Of a stretch of DNA of 64,000 nt, positions 35,647 to 48,011 are shown one piece after another; position 1 is the first letter of the stretch, and each line of letters starts with the position of its first letter. The position numbers and the translations under genes are program-made. Below the pieces are notes generated by a model. It was given only the letters and a program-made list of their open reading frames with translations, ran no database searches and was not told where the DNA came from. The stretch comes from Fragum whitleyi (Eukaryota; Mollusca; Bivalvia; Cardiida; Cardiidae), in the NCBI GenBank assembly GCA_948146395.1, contig OX411552.1, forward strand, positions 48,743,058-48,807,057. Direction: 5' to 3'.

Positions 35647-36720
35647 ATGGCGACAAAAGAAATAAAGATTCCAAAGTTAATGTTATTAGAAAAAGAGAAG
35701 AATTTATTCGGTGACCTGAGCAAGTATCTGTTAGCATTGGGAATGCTTTTCTATAGAGATCCGACGTCTGGAGCGAGTGATATGGAGAAGCTATTGAGAG
35801 AAAGGAAATTCATGGAATCTATCAATCCGGTAAAGTTTTCAAACTTGCTATGATCTATTCAGATGATAGTTTCGAATAAAATGGTGAATAAGAAATCTCA
35901 GAGAGTTTTTATATCTGAGTTCATTTCATCCTGTAGAGAGGAGAAAAGAAAGCTGTATAATTGTATAGAAAAATATAGAGAGAACATCGAAAAGTTGAGA
36001 GAATGTCAAAGATCCGTATGGAAAACGAGAGCTAAAGTATACAAGTATAGCTCCATGATTGATGCGGCTCAAAGTGCTCTAAAATACTACGCTGATGACA
36101 AGCAAGAATATAAAGCAAGAATGCACGCAATAAATGGGTTAAAGGACGATTTGTCTGAAAGACTTCAGCGACATACCGAAAATCTCCAATCTTATGATTT
36201 AGCCTTACTGAAAGAAAATGCTACACGAAAGGAGATCGAGAAGATATCTGCTGCTCTAAAAGATGGCATTATCGACAAAATAAATGCTAAAATCAACAAG
36301 GTAGTAGACGATGCAAGTGGTGACAACGAAAATGTCTTCTCAACTGAAATGGTCGGCGAAACAATATATGACCTAATATGCCATTCTCTGGTTATGGTTG
36401 AGCCGCCATCAGATATTCTATGCTCCAACTTTAAGAAAGAAATACAACAACCGAATTTAGAGAAGAACCTATTCAATCACGAGAACGCAAAGAGAGTTTC
36501 TCGACTCAAGAATCAGATAATCGGAAAATCAAATACAAATGACAATGAAGAGATAAATCAGTTACTTCGAGCATTAAACAAGCCGAAGCTTGATTCTACG
36601 AACAAAAACAGGATTCATGTAGAGCGGGAAGTCATTGCAGTAACACAGAATGACAAGATAACAGCGAAACCAAGAAAAGGACCATTGAATAGATTGAAGA
36701 AAAGGCTTACTGGAAAATAA
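35647..36720 (+). pseudogene. Array gene copy 1, nonsense at codon 69
   Basis: Same unknown protein as the other array copies (357 codons plus stop), but codon 69 is TGA where all others have CGA (Arg), a C-to-T change at a CpG. The rest is open. An ATG three codons after the stop could restart a 285-residue product. It carries the A-type two-codon insertion (Asn-Thr near residue 297) and residues G237 and D148 types shared with copy 5. Readthrough or a sequencing error cannot be excluded, so the pseudogene call is likely rather than certain. Confidence 0.8.
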
Positions 36721-36877
36721 ACTAGTTATGTAGAAATGTGATTTAACCATATATAATAACGATCATATTCAAAATAATATAATATGATGATCAAACATGA
36801 TATGCTACTTCTATATTTCTTTAACCATTACCAAAGACAATGAAGTACCAGACTAGTTGAAATAAATATATAAATCG

Positions 36878-36949
36878 TTGGCTCAGCGCGAAACAGTTGT
36901 AACTCCCTATACATTTATAGGGAGTTACAACTGTTTCGCGCTGAGCCAA
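36878..36949. repeat. Perfect 72-bp palindrome, copy 1 only
   Basis: Two exactly complementary 34-base arms around a 4-base centre (CATT). The outer end is TTGGCTCAGCGCGAAACAGT. It belongs to the GTAACTGCC palindrome family. Spacers 2, 3 and 5 lack it, and AAAT occurs on both sides, compatible with a 4-bp target duplication. Confidence 0.85.
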
Positions 36950-37374
36950 GGAAATGTGACCGTCACGCGAAAACTGACAAGAGTCGAAAGTTCTAGCAAA
37001 CAGCAAAATCTCTGAATCTAGAATGATTTTTCTACATTCCTATGTTATTATTTACTAAATGCGCCTTCCTGTTGACCTATGCTGGTACCAAATTCTTTTT
37101 CAAATATTTATATCACGAAGTTTCCAGATGGCCCCTTTTTGCCTGACGCGTCACAAATATATTGCATTAACCCTTCCCATGCTATTCACAACATATTCCA
37201 GCTATACATAAATCTTCGGTAGACAGTATAGACTAAAATCAGAGTGCATAAATGTGAAGTCTGATCTTAGTCTGCACTGTCTGCTTTCTATGTAGTAATC
37301 ATTACGGGAAAAAAACCTGAGCCAGACTGGTTAAAATGTTTCGGGACAGAATTCAAATTCAGCAGGATAACGGT

Positions 37375-37930
37375 TTAAGGTAGTGGACAACTAAAAGATC
37401 CTCAACATTTCGGAACGCATGAACTTTCACAATGTTTACCGAGGTTTTCTAATGAAATCAATGGGAAACCTCGGTTTACACTGTTAAAGTTCAAGACTTT
37501 CGAAAGGTAACGGAACTATTACGGATCCTCCACCTTAAATGCAACCTAACAGGGAGTTAAAATATCAAACCCCACTCTTACGAGACGTATAAAAGGGGGT
37601 CGTTGCAAGACTGCAGTAAGTCTCTGTACATCAAGTAGGCGCTTCCAGCAATCTTGAAATGACGTATAAGTTAGGGTAGTTTAGCAACATTTCGGAACGC
37701 AATATATTTCATGGTGTTGATCGAAGTTTCCTAATAAAATCATTAGGAAGCATCGGTTTACGCTGTTAAAGTTCAAGACTTCCGAAATGTAACGGAACTA
37801 TTACGGGTCCTCTACCTTAAATGCAACCTAACAGGGGGTTAAAATAGCAAACGCCATTCTTACGAGACGTATCAAAGGGGTCGTTGCAAGCCTGCAGTAA
37901 GTCTCTGTACATCGAGTAGACGCTTACGGC
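37375..37930. repeat. Internal spacer repeat, two copies of about 281 bp
   Basis: TTCGGAACGCA..., a palindromic core with CTAAT.AAATCA, and GTAAGTCTCTGTACATC occur twice (the last at 37,620 and 37,901). Spacer 4 has three copies, about 297 bp apart (56,155, 56,452, 56,751). The left copy shares its TTAA with the preceding TTAA MITE. Confidence 0.8.
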
Positions 37931-38323
37931 AATCTTGAAATGACCTCTCAGTTAATTTTACCTTGTATCAATTGCTAAGTGTGAAACATTTGTAACTGCC
38001 TATAAACATATAGGCAGTTACACCATTTTCGCACTGAGCAATCGATATATCGTAGTGATAAATAAAAGAAAAATCGCTCGCCACGGAAAGCATTCGTTAT
38101 TACAGGCTGTCTAGGGTTAAAACTTTTCTCACTCGACTGATTTTCTTAATTTAGAATGATCATTCTACCTTTCTGTATCAAAAATGCGACCATCGATTAA
38201 TCTGTACTTGAACCAATCTCGTTTTCAAACATTTGTTTTTTCGGGGCTTCCAGATCGTCCTTTTTTTGTGTAACGTGTCACATATGCCGATCTTTGATGA
38301 CCTTTGATGGTCAAGTCACTTTT

Positions 38324-38450
38324 TAGCTCACCTAAGCACAAAGTGCTTGAAATGTGAGCTATTCTGATCGTCCAATGTCCGGCGTCCGCCGTGAATCGTC
38401 TACAAATCTTTAAACATATTCTCCTCCTAAAAAGGTGGACGAATCATTGA
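38324..38450 (-). mobile_element. 3' end of a tandem-core hairpin element
   Basis: On the minus strand it reads ...AGGAGGAGAATATGTTTAAA, then GGCGGACGCCGGACATTGGA, then the hairpin AGCTCACATTTCAAGCAC / GTGCTTAGGTGAGCT followed by AAAA. This matches the last 130 bp of the elements at 1,268 and 14,411. It is present at the same place in every spacer (44,504; 50,683; 57,171; 63,199). Confidence 0.75.
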
Positions 38451-39342
38451 TGAAACAATCAATCAATCTATTAATCAATCAATCAATCTTACAATCTATC
38501 AATCAATCAATCTATCTATCTTTCTATCTATCATTCAAAGAAGAAACACGTTTTCCCTAGGTCTAATTTATATTTGCAATGAGACGTCGCAGCGATTTTA
38601 AGTTAACAAATGCGTTTAATGTGGAACAATCTTATATTAATCATTCTTAGATTTGTTTAATAATGTTACCTCTATTTTTGATTACATGTATTTTAATATG
38701 GATTCTTTCCGCGTCGAAATTTTCTAGTCGCCATTATTTGCTTCATTATAAGCAGCGTTACACTTTCCGTTATTTTGTAACGCGAAGAGTTATGTGGAAA
38801 AAGCGATATGTGGACTGTGACAAAAGATTAATGTCTTCCGTACGCTCCCCTTTTCTATAATTTAAGCGTTGGTGAATAATCAAAACATCGTAACTACAGC
38901 TTGATCAAGCTGTAGTTTCGATGTTATGATCATTCGTCATAGACTTTTTTTCGAAACAGGATTAATTTCTATTACGCACTAGCGTAATATGAGTAATGGT
39001 AGTTACGCCCTTGAGATATATCCGTCTAGGGATAATCTGCCTGGAGACGCTGAATTGTGGTTTACCTTTAGCTGTGAACAACAAAATTTGAGAAACAGTT
39101 CGGCGGTTTCAAGAGATGACGATCGATTCATCCGACCCAAACCTATCTAATCACGATGGTATGCTGAAGAGCTTGTTACTATTATTATAATTATTATTAT
39201 TTTTATTGTTGTTGCTCCTAAGGCATCATAAAATCCTTACCATTTTATCGGGCTCGGCTGCGAAATTTATCCAGTTTGCCAAATACATTCCTGCGCCTTG
39301 TCCGATAAAACCTTTTCATCTCAACTCACCATCCACCAATTA

Positions 39343-39693
39343 CAGTAAAACGCATATTAAGCGACCACCAATTGGACCACAAAATAGTGGTCGTTAAAGA
39401 GAATGGTCGCTTAGTACACGTTTTTCTTACAAATGAGAAACATCATCTTGATTAAATGTGTATTTAATTGCGAATTTTCTAAATTATCATATGTTATTAA
39501 AACTCAAAAGAATCGTCTGATTGAGACGATTATATTGAGTTTAAATAACATTGGGTTCATTTACCTGAATAATTTTTAGACAAACAGTATCTACTTTTTT
39601 AAAATATTTTGATTAAAAGAGGACAATATTGAAAACGGCCGCCTGATAAAAATGGTCGCTTAATAGACGTGGACGCTCGAGCAAGATGTACTG
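39343..39693. mobile_element. CAGT...ACTG element, uninterrupted
   Basis: Ends TA-CAGTAAAACGCATATTAAG and ...ATGTACTG-TA with sub-terminal inverted TTAAGCGACCA / TGGTCGCTTAA, about 350 bp, no ORF. It is the empty-site partner of 33,203-33,714. Confidence 0.65.
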
Positions 39694-41689
39694 TATATCA
39701 AATCACGGGAAATTAAATAATTTTTTTCAGCCATTCAAAAAACGCTCGTTTAAGTTGGGTGAATTTAAAAGATGAATCATTTAAGAGATTAGGAGAGTAT
39801 TTGTAAATTTTATGGAGGTGTGAAACTGAAAACCTAACTACGCTGAATGAATATACGAAATGTATTCTTAAATTAATGCGATAAGGTTTTCAGTTTCACA
39901 CCTTCATCAAATCAACATACAATTTCTCGATATCTAAATATGCAATATCTTGAAGAAGCAAAACTGGAGTATTTACGCATAATAACATAGATTGTTTATG
40001 GGACCACTTTTTAGGGGGGGGGGGAGCTTTCGAAAAACCTGCGTAATCAAAATTGCTTTCATTGAGTAATGAAACAATTTTTAATCTCGTTATCAAGCCC
40101 TTATTGCCCTTTTAATACACGTGAATATGCAAGACTTTCTGCAATCTTTTGAAGTAGAAGCGCGTTTAAATGCCGCATAATAAACATTGTCAACAGATAA
40201 TAATGAAAAGGATTATCTATCGTTTCAGATTCCCATAGTCGTTTTACACTGCTAAATCACACTAATCTGTCTAAATCAAACCTAGATATCTTTAAATATT
40301 CTGAATTGATATCAACAAGATTTTTTTGCATAAAAAATCTGAAAAAACGATAATTTAATATATTTTTTTTATATCATGAGAATATAGAAACTGTTCATTT
40401 CTAGATTCTTCCTTGGTTGCACTCTTGTCTGTTTTGGCCGTGTTACATTATATAGTGAATTGGCACATTTTGACAGTCCATAGCTCCTCAAAAAAAGAAG
40501 AAAAAAGGTCATTTTTGCTATAAAATTTAGCATGTCCTAAAGAATTTTCTTTGTTCTTAAAATCCATGTCCAGAAGATGCTTTCATAAGCGGTTCACGTT
40601 TTCACAATTTTTCTTTGCGCACAACCACCCTCGAAAGTCTCTTGGTACGAAAGAGTTTCCTTACTTTGGAACCACCACCAAAGGTCAGGCTCTCAGAAAA
40701 AATAGTTCCCACATAGATTCATTTTATATTGTGCATGAAATGTAGCAGAGGTCTAGCACTTGGTTGTACCTCATTTCAAGCACTTTACTGTTTTTTTTTT
40801 AACATTAAAATAGTGTGACAAAAGGGTGCACATCATTTTTCTAACCGGACTATTTTACGGCACAACGACCTCGGAAGTAATTCAAGACTGGAGCGGATCT
40901 CCTCATGGTATTTTTTTAACATTCATAGATAATGCTCGCGGCCTACAGGCCACGAGCAACAAAAATTATAGGGGCGATATTGAAAGGCATTTAATAGCGA
41001 ACGTATACAGGACTGAGAAATATACAAACTTATATGAATATATTTTATCCGACTACGCATCGCTACGACACTAGCTTTATGTTATTCCATTTGAGTAATA
41101 ACGACAGAAAAACTTATCCTCATAAAGTAAGAAAATGTAAGGAAACGATTTTCAAGCCTTCAACAACCATATTGAAACAATTTATTTTAGATGATTCCGC
41201 TGCGTATCGTGCATTCTGATTGGCTGAAGCATTGGTTTTATTTCTCAATGAAAATTATTTTGAGTGAGCACCTTTTTTGTAAGCTTCCGCAAAAGGTAGT
41301 CCCGTCAGAAATATGTTTCATTCCTGTCGATTCTTCACAATTTTGTTTCATAATATTAAATTATAAGATATGAAGAGAGAATTAATTGATTTCATGGAGG
41401 TATGAAACTTAAAACCTAATCATACTATTGTATGAATCCGCTTCGCGCCTTAAATAAATGCATGAACATTTCGAAAACGTTAAAAGCTGAAGAGGTTTTG
41501 TTAATATATGGAGGAATAAAAGAAAGACATAATCACACTGTATAAATGAGCGAATTTTATTCCCACATGCATGTGATAAGGTTTTAAATTTCATACCACC
41601 CTTGAATTAAGAATTATTCTTTCATACATTATGAGTTGGCATCACTAAAATAATTATCATTTTATAAGTAAAATAAAATTATCGACGTG

Positions 41690-41831
41690 CCTAATTGCGA
41701 AAACAGGCGAAAAATCCGAATGGTTTAGCCAACATCCGCTGACGACGTCAACTTCCGACGGATGTAACGTTGTTAACGTGGAAACGACGTCATTATCAAG
41801 CTTATGCTAGAAACGATCAACACGATAAACG
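41690..41831 (+). promoter_or_regulatory. Conserved 5' flank of array genes with two GACGTCA sites
   Basis: GACGTCA occurs at 41,744-41,750 and GACGTCAT at 41,786-41,793, the CRE/ATF-type core, within 90 bp of the ATG. The flank is kept in all five copies, although copy 1 has lost the second site (GCCGTCA). No TATA box is obvious. The ATG has A at -3 and G at +4, and an in-frame TAA ends 3 bases upstream of it, so it must be the first codon of the frame. Promoter function is inferred only. Confidence 0.4.
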
Positions 41832-42899
41832 ATGGCGACAAAAGAAATAAAGATTCCAAAATTAATGTTATTAGAAAAGGAGAAGAATTTATTCGGTGAA
41901 CTGAGCAAGTATCTGTTAGCATTGGGAATGCTTTTCTATAGAGATCCGACGTCTGGAGCGAGTGATATGGAGAAGATATTGAGAGAGAGGAAGTTCATGG
42001 AATCTTTCAATCCGGTAAAGTTTTCAAACTTGCTACGATCTATTCAGATGATAGTTTCGAATAAAATGGTGAATAAGAAATCTCAGAGAGTTTTTATATC
42101 GGAGTTCATTTCATCGTGCAGAGAGGAGAAAAGAAAGCTGTATAATTGTATAGAAAAATATAGAGAGAACATCGAAAAGTTGAGAGAATGTCAAAGATCC
42201 GTATGGAAAACGAGAGCTAAAGTATACAAGTATAGCTCCATGATTGAGGCGGCTCAAAGTGCTCTAAAATATTACGCTGATGACAAGCAAGAATATAAAG
42301 CAAGAATGCACGCAATAAATGGGTTAAAGGACGATTTGTCTGAAAGACTTCAGCGACATACCGAAAATCTCCAATCTTACGATTTAGCCTTACTGAAAGA
42401 AAATGCTACACGAAAGGAGATCGAGAAGATATCTGCTGCTCTAAAAGATGGCATTATCGACAAAATAAATGCTAAAATCAACAAGGTAGTAGACGATGCA
42501 AGTGGTGACAACGAAAATGTCTTCTCAACTGAAATGGTCGACGAAACAATATATGACCTAATATGCCATTCTCTGGTTATGGTTGAGCCGCCATCAGATA
42601 TTCTTTGCTCCAACTTTAAGAAAGAAATACAACAACCGAATTTAGAGAAGAACCTATTTAATCACGAGAACGCAAAGAAAGTTTTTCGACTCAAGAATCA
42701 GATAATCGGAAAATCAAATGACAATGAAGAGATAAATCAGTTATTTGGAGCATTAAACAAGCCGAAGCTTGATTCTACGAACAAAAACATGATCCATGTA
42801 GAGCGGGAAGTCATTGCAGTAACACAGAATGACAAGATAACAGCGAAACCAAGAAAAGGACCATTGAATAGATTGAAGAAAAGGCTTACTGGAAAATAA
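41832..42899 (+). CDS. Array gene copy 2 (B type), unknown 355-aa helical protein
   Basis: I do not recognise this protein. It is intronless and encodes 355 residues, rich in Lys, Glu and Asn. There is no signal peptide or membrane segment. Residues 1-60 contain a hydrophobic patch (LSKYLLALGMLFY). Residues about 92-215 look like one long charged helix or coiled coil (REEKRKLYNCIEKYRENIEK and KENATRKEIEKISAALKDG). An acidic linker DDASGDNENVFSTE follows near 225-238, and the C-terminus is strongly basic (KPRKGPLNRLKKRLTGK), a possible nuclear or nucleic-acid-binding tail. No catalytic motif of a transposase, polymerase or protease was seen. AATAAA overlaps the stop codon. Its protein sequence is identical to copy 3. 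Confidence 0.8.
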   Translation: MATKEIKIPKLMLLEKEKNLFGELSKYLLALGMLFYRDPTSGASDMEKILRERKFMESFNPVKFSNLLRSIQMIVSNKMVNKKSQRVFISEFISSCREEKRKLYNCIEKYRENIEKLRECQRSVWKTRAKVYKYSSMIEAAQSALKYYADDKQEYKARMHAINGLKDDLSERLQRHTENLQSYDLALLKENATRKEIEKISAALKDGIIDKINAKINKVVDDASGDNENVFSTEMVDETIYDLICHSLVMVEPPSDILCSNFKKEIQQPNLEKNLFNHENAKKVFRLKNQIIGKSNDNEEINQLFGALNKPKLDSTNKNMIHVEREVIAVTQNDKITAKPRKGPLNRLKKRLTGK

Positions 42900-45800
42900 A
42901 CCCGATCTTGTTATGTAGAAATGTGATTTAACCATAAATAATAACGATCATATTCAAAAAGATATATTATAATGATCAAACATGATATGCTACTTCTATA
43001 TTTCTTTAACCATTACCAAAGACAATGAAGTACCAGACTGGTTGAAATAAGAATATAAATGTGACCGTCACGCAAAAAGGGACCATCTGGGAAGCGCAAA
43101 AAGATCGACCCAGTCAGACTGTGCGATCTGCGCAGACTGACAAGAGTCGAAAATTCTAGCAAACAACAAATTTTCTGAATCTAGAATGATTTTTCTACAT
43201 TCCTATGTAATTATTTACTAAATGCGCCTTCCTTTTGACCTATGCTGTACCAATCTCTTTTTCAAATATTTATATCACGAAGCTCCCAGATGGCCCCTTT
43301 TTGCCTGACGCGTAACAAATATATTGCATTAACCCTTCCCATACTATTCACAACATATTCCAGCTATACATAAATCTTCGGCAGACAGTATAGACTAAAA
43401 TCAGAGTGCATAAATGTGAAGTCTGATCTTAGTCTACACTGCCTGCTTTCTATGTAGTAATCATTACGGGAAAAAACCTGAGCTAGACTGGTTAAAATGT
43501 TTCCCAAATTGTTAATTAGTTCCGGACAGAATTCAAATTCAGCAGGATAACGGTTTAAGGTAGTGGACAACTAAAAGATCCTCAACGTTTCGGAACGCAT
43601 GAACTTTCACAATGTTTACCGAGGTTTTCTAATGAAATCAATGGGAAACCTCGGTTTACACTGTTAAAGTTCAAGACTTTCGAAAGGTAACGGAACTATT
43701 ACGGATCCTCCACCTTAAATGCAACCTAACAGGGAGTTAAAATATCAAACCCCACTCTTACGAGACGTATAAAAGGGGGTCGTTGCAAGACTGCAGTAAG
43801 TCTCTGTACATCAAGTAGGCGCTTCCAGCAATCTTGAAATGACGTATAAGTTAGGGTAGTTTAGCAACATTTCGGAACGCAATATATTTCATGGTGTTGA
43901 TCGAAGTTTCCTAATAAAATCATTAGGAAGCATCGGTTTACGCTGTTAAAGTTCAAGACTTCCGAAATGTAACGGAACTATTACGGGTCCTCTACCTTAA
44001 ATGCAACCTAACAGGGGGTTAAAATAGCAAACGCCATTCTTACGAGACGTATCAAAGGGGTCGTTGCAAGCCTGCAGTAAGTCTCTGTACATCGAGTAGA
44101 CGCTTACGGCAATCTTGAAATGACCTCTCAGTTAATTTTACCTTGTATCAATTGCTAAGTGTGAAACATTTGTAACTGCCTATAAACATATAGGCAGTTA
44201 CACCATTTTCGCACTGAGCAATCGATATATCGTAGTGATAAATAAAAGAAAAATCGCTCGCCACGGAAAGCATTCGTTATTACAGGCTGTCTAGGGTTAA
44301 AACTTTTCTCACTCGACTGATTTTCTTAATTTAGAATGATCATTCTACCTTTCTGTATCAAAAATGCGACCATCGATTAATCTGTACTTGAACCAATCTC
44401 GTTTTCAAACATTTGTTTTTTCGGGGCTTCCAGATCGTCCTTTTTTTGTGTAACGTGTCACATATGCCGATCTTTGATGACCTTTGATGGTCAAGTCACT
44501 TTTTAGCTCACCTAAGCACAAAGTGCTTGAAATGTGAGCTATTCTGATCGTCCAATGTCCGGCGTCCGCCGTGAATCGTCTACAAATCTTTAAACATATT
44601 CTCCTCCTAAAAAGGTGGACGAATCATTGATGAAACAATCAATCAATCTATTAATCAATCAATCAATCTTACAATCTATCAATCAATCAATCTATCTATC
44701 TTTCTATCTATCATTCAAAGAAGAAACACGTTTTCCCTAGGTCTAATTTATATTTGCAATGAGACGTCGCAGCGATTTTAAGTTAACAAATGCGTTTAAT
44801 GTGGAACAATCTTATATTAATCATTCTTAGATTTGTTTAATAATGTTACCTCTATTTTTGATTACATGTATTTTAATATGGATTCTTTCCGCGTCGAAAT
44901 TTTCTAGTCGCCATTATTTGCTTCATTATAAGCAGCGTTACACTTTCCGTTATTTTGTAACGCGAAGAGTTATGTGGAAAAAGCGATATGTGGACTGTGA
45001 CAAAAGATTAATGTCTTCCGTACGCTCCCCTTTTCTATAATTTAAGCGTTGGTGAATAATCAAAACATCGTAACTACAGCTTGATCAAGCTGTAGTTTCG
45101 ATGTTATGATCATTCGTCATAGACTTTTTTTCGAAACAGGATTAATTTCTATTACGCACTAGCGTAATATGAGTAATGGTAGTTACGCCCTTGAGATATA
45201 TCCGTCTAGGGATAATCTGCCTGGAGACGCTGAATTGTGGTTTACCTTTAGCTGTGAACAACAAAATTTGAGAAACAGTTCGGCGGTTTCAAGAGATGAC
45301 GATCGATTCATCCGACCCAAACCTATCTAATCACGATGGTATGCTGAAGAGCTTGTTACTATTATTATAATTATTATTATTTTTATTGTTGTTGCTCCTA
45401 AGGCATCATAAAATCCTTACCATTTTATCGGGCTCGGCTGCGAAATTTATCCAGTTTGCCAAATACATTCCTGCGCCTTGTCCGATAAAACCTTTTCATC
45501 TCAACTCACCATCCACCAATTACAGTAAAACGCATATTAAGCGACCACCAATTGGACCACAAAATAGTGGTCGTTAAAGAGAATGGTCGCTTAGTACACG
45601 TTTTTCTTACAAATGAGAAACATCATCTTGATTAAATGTGTATTTAATTGCGAATTTTCTAAATTATCATATGTTATTAAAACTCAAAAGAATCGTCTGA
45701 TTGAGACGATTATATTGAGTTTAAATAACATTGGGTTCATTTACCTGAATAATTTTTAGACAAACAGTATCTACTTTTTTAAAATATTTTGATTAAAAGA

Positions 45801-48011
45801 GGACAATATTGAAAACGGCCGCCTGATAAAAATGGTCGCTTAATAGACGTGGACGCTCGAGCAAGATGTACTGTATATCAAATCACGGGAAATTAAATAA
45901 TTTTTTTCAGCCATTCAAAAAACGCTCGTTTAAGTTGGGTGAATTTAAAAGATGAATCATTTAAGAGATTAGGAGAGTATTTGTAAATTTTATGGAGGTG
46001 TGAAACTGAAAACCTAACTACGCTGAATGAATATACGAAATGTATTCTTAAATTAATGCGATAAGGTTTTCAGTTTCACACCTTCATCAAATCAACATAC
46101 AATTTCTCGATATCTAAATATGCAATATCTTGAAGAAGCAAAACTGGAGTATTTACGCATAATAACATAGATTGTTTATGGGACCACTTTTTAGGGGGGG
46201 GGGGAGCTTTCGAAAAACCTGCGTAATCAAAATTGCTTTCATTGAGTAATGAAACAATTTTTAATCTCGTTATCAAGCCCTTATTGCCCTTTTAATACAC
46301 GTGAATATGCAAGACTTTCTGCAATCTTTTGAAGTAGAAGCGCGTTTAAATGCCGCATAATAAACATTGTCAACAGATAATAATGAAAAGGATTATCTAT
46401 CGTTTCAGATTCCCATAGTCGTTTTACACTGCTAAATCACACTAATCTGTCTAAATCAAACCTAGATATCTTTAAATATTCTGAATTGATATCAACAAGA
46501 TTTTTTTGCATAAAAAATCTGAAAAAACGATAATTTAATATATTTTTTTTATATCATGAGAATATAGAAACTGTTCATTTCTAGATTCTTCCTTGGTTGC
46601 ACTCTTGTCTGTTTTGGCCGTGTTACATTATATAGTGAATTGGCACATTTTGACAGTCCATAGCTCCTCAAAAAAAGAAGAAAAAAGGTCATTTTTGCTA
46701 TAAAATTTAGCATGTCCTAAAGAATTTTCTTTGTTCTTAAAATCCATGTCCAGAAGATGCTTTCATAAGCGGTTCACGTTTTCACAATTTTTCTTTGCGC
46801 ACAACCACCCTCGAAAGTCTCTTGGTACGAAAGAGTTTCCTTACTTTGGAACCACCACCAAAGGTCAGGCTCTCAGAAAAAATAGTTCCCACATAGATTC
46901 ATTTTATATTGTGCATGAAATGTAGCAGAGGTCTAGCACTTGGTTGTACCTCATTTCAAGCACTTTACTGTTTTTTTTTTAACATTAAAATAGTGTGACA
47001 AAAGGGTGCACATCATTTTTCTAACCGGACTATTTTACGGCACAACGACCTCGGAAGTAATTCAAGACTGGAGCGGATCTCCTCATGGTATTTTTTTAAC
47101 ATTCATAGATAATGCTCGCGGCCTACAGGCCACGAGCAACAAAAATTATAGGGGCGATATTGAAAGGCATTTAATAGCGAACGTATACAGGACTGAGAAA
47201 TATACAAACTTATATGAATATATTTTATCCGACTACGCATCGCTACGACACTAGCTTTATGTTATTCCATTTGAGTAATAACGACAGAAAAACTTATCCT
47301 CATAAAGTAAGAAAATGTAAGGAAACGATTTTCAAGCCTTCAACAACCATATTGAAACAATTTATTTTAGATGATTCCGCTGCGTATCGTGCATTCTGAT
47401 TGGCTGAAGCATTGGCTTTATTTCTCAATGAAAATTATTTTGAGTGAGCACCTTTTTTGTAAGCTTCCGCAAAAGGTAGTCCCGTCAGAAATATGTTTCA
47501 TTCCTGTCGATTCTTCACAATTTTGTTTCATAATATTAAATTATAAGATATGAAGAGAGAATTAATTGATTTCATGGAGGTATGAAACTTAAAACCTAAT
47601 CATACTATTGTATGAATCCGCTTCGCGCCTTAAATAAATGCATGAACATTTCGAAAACGTTAAAAGCTGAAGAGGTTTTGTTAATATATGGAGGAATAAA
47701 AGAAAGACATAATCACACTGTATAAATGAGCGAATTTTATTCCCACATGCATGTGATAAGGTTTTAAATTTCATACCACCCTTGAATTAAGAATTATTCT
47801 TTCATACATTATGAGTTGGCATCACTAAAATAATTATCATTTTATAAGTAAAATAAAATTATCGACGTGCCTAATTGCGAAAACAGGCGAAAAATCCGAA
47901 TGGTTTAGCCAACATCCGCTGACGACGTCAACTTCCGACGGATGTAACGTTGTTAACGTGGAAACGACGTCATTATCAAGCTTATGCTAGAAACGATCAA
48001 CACGATAAACG
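42900..48011. other. Spacer 2 (B type), no gene
   Basis: Same order of elements as spacer 1, shifted by 6,180 bp, without the 72-bp palindrome and with a roughly 60-bp stretch (43,074-43,138, GGGACCATCTGGGAAGCGC) that spacer 1 lacks. Small reading frames repeated here are only copies of the same non-coding sequence. Confidence 0.7.

Larger units (their letters stand above)
36721..41831. other. Spacer 1, MITE mosaic, no gene
   Basis: In order: a 72-bp perfect palindrome (36,878-36,949); a TTAA MITE type 2 relative (37,167-37,378); two copies of a roughly 281-bp repeat, each with a type 3 palindrome (37,375-37,930); a GTAACTGCC palindrome (37,974-38,042); the 3' end of a tandem-core hairpin element in reverse (38,324-38,450); CAAT/CTAT repeat (38,455-38,535); an ACTACAGCTT palindrome (38,879-38,940); a CAGT...ACTG element (39,343-39,693); a GATTAGGTTTT hairpin MITE reversed (39,710-40,080) and another forward (41,205-41,610); then the region before copy 2. 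From about 37,381 on it matches spacers 2 and 3 almost exactly. Confidence 0.75.

Noticed and set aside
38324..38450. Possible gene promoter or regulatory hairpin in each spacer
   Set aside because: It is the reversed 3' end of a known repeat type seen elsewhere in the window.
38663..38860. 65-residue frame identical in four spacers
   Set aside because: The matching A-type sequence near 31,830-31,990 does not keep the frame, so coding is not supported.
40551..41373. Small frames (60-82 aa) repeated in each spacer
   Set aside because: Their repetition only reflects near-identical units. In A-type spacers the equivalent frames are shifted or broken (for example at 59,393-59,575).
42377..42613. 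Minus-strand frames inside each array gene
   Set aside because: Antisense shadows of the plus-strand gene, which has the better start context and is conserved as a full frame.
41832..42899. Array protein as a transposase, viral structural protein or helical toxin
   Set aside because: Helical content alone is not evidence; no catalytic triad, zinc finger, signal peptide or other family motif is visible, so the function is left open.
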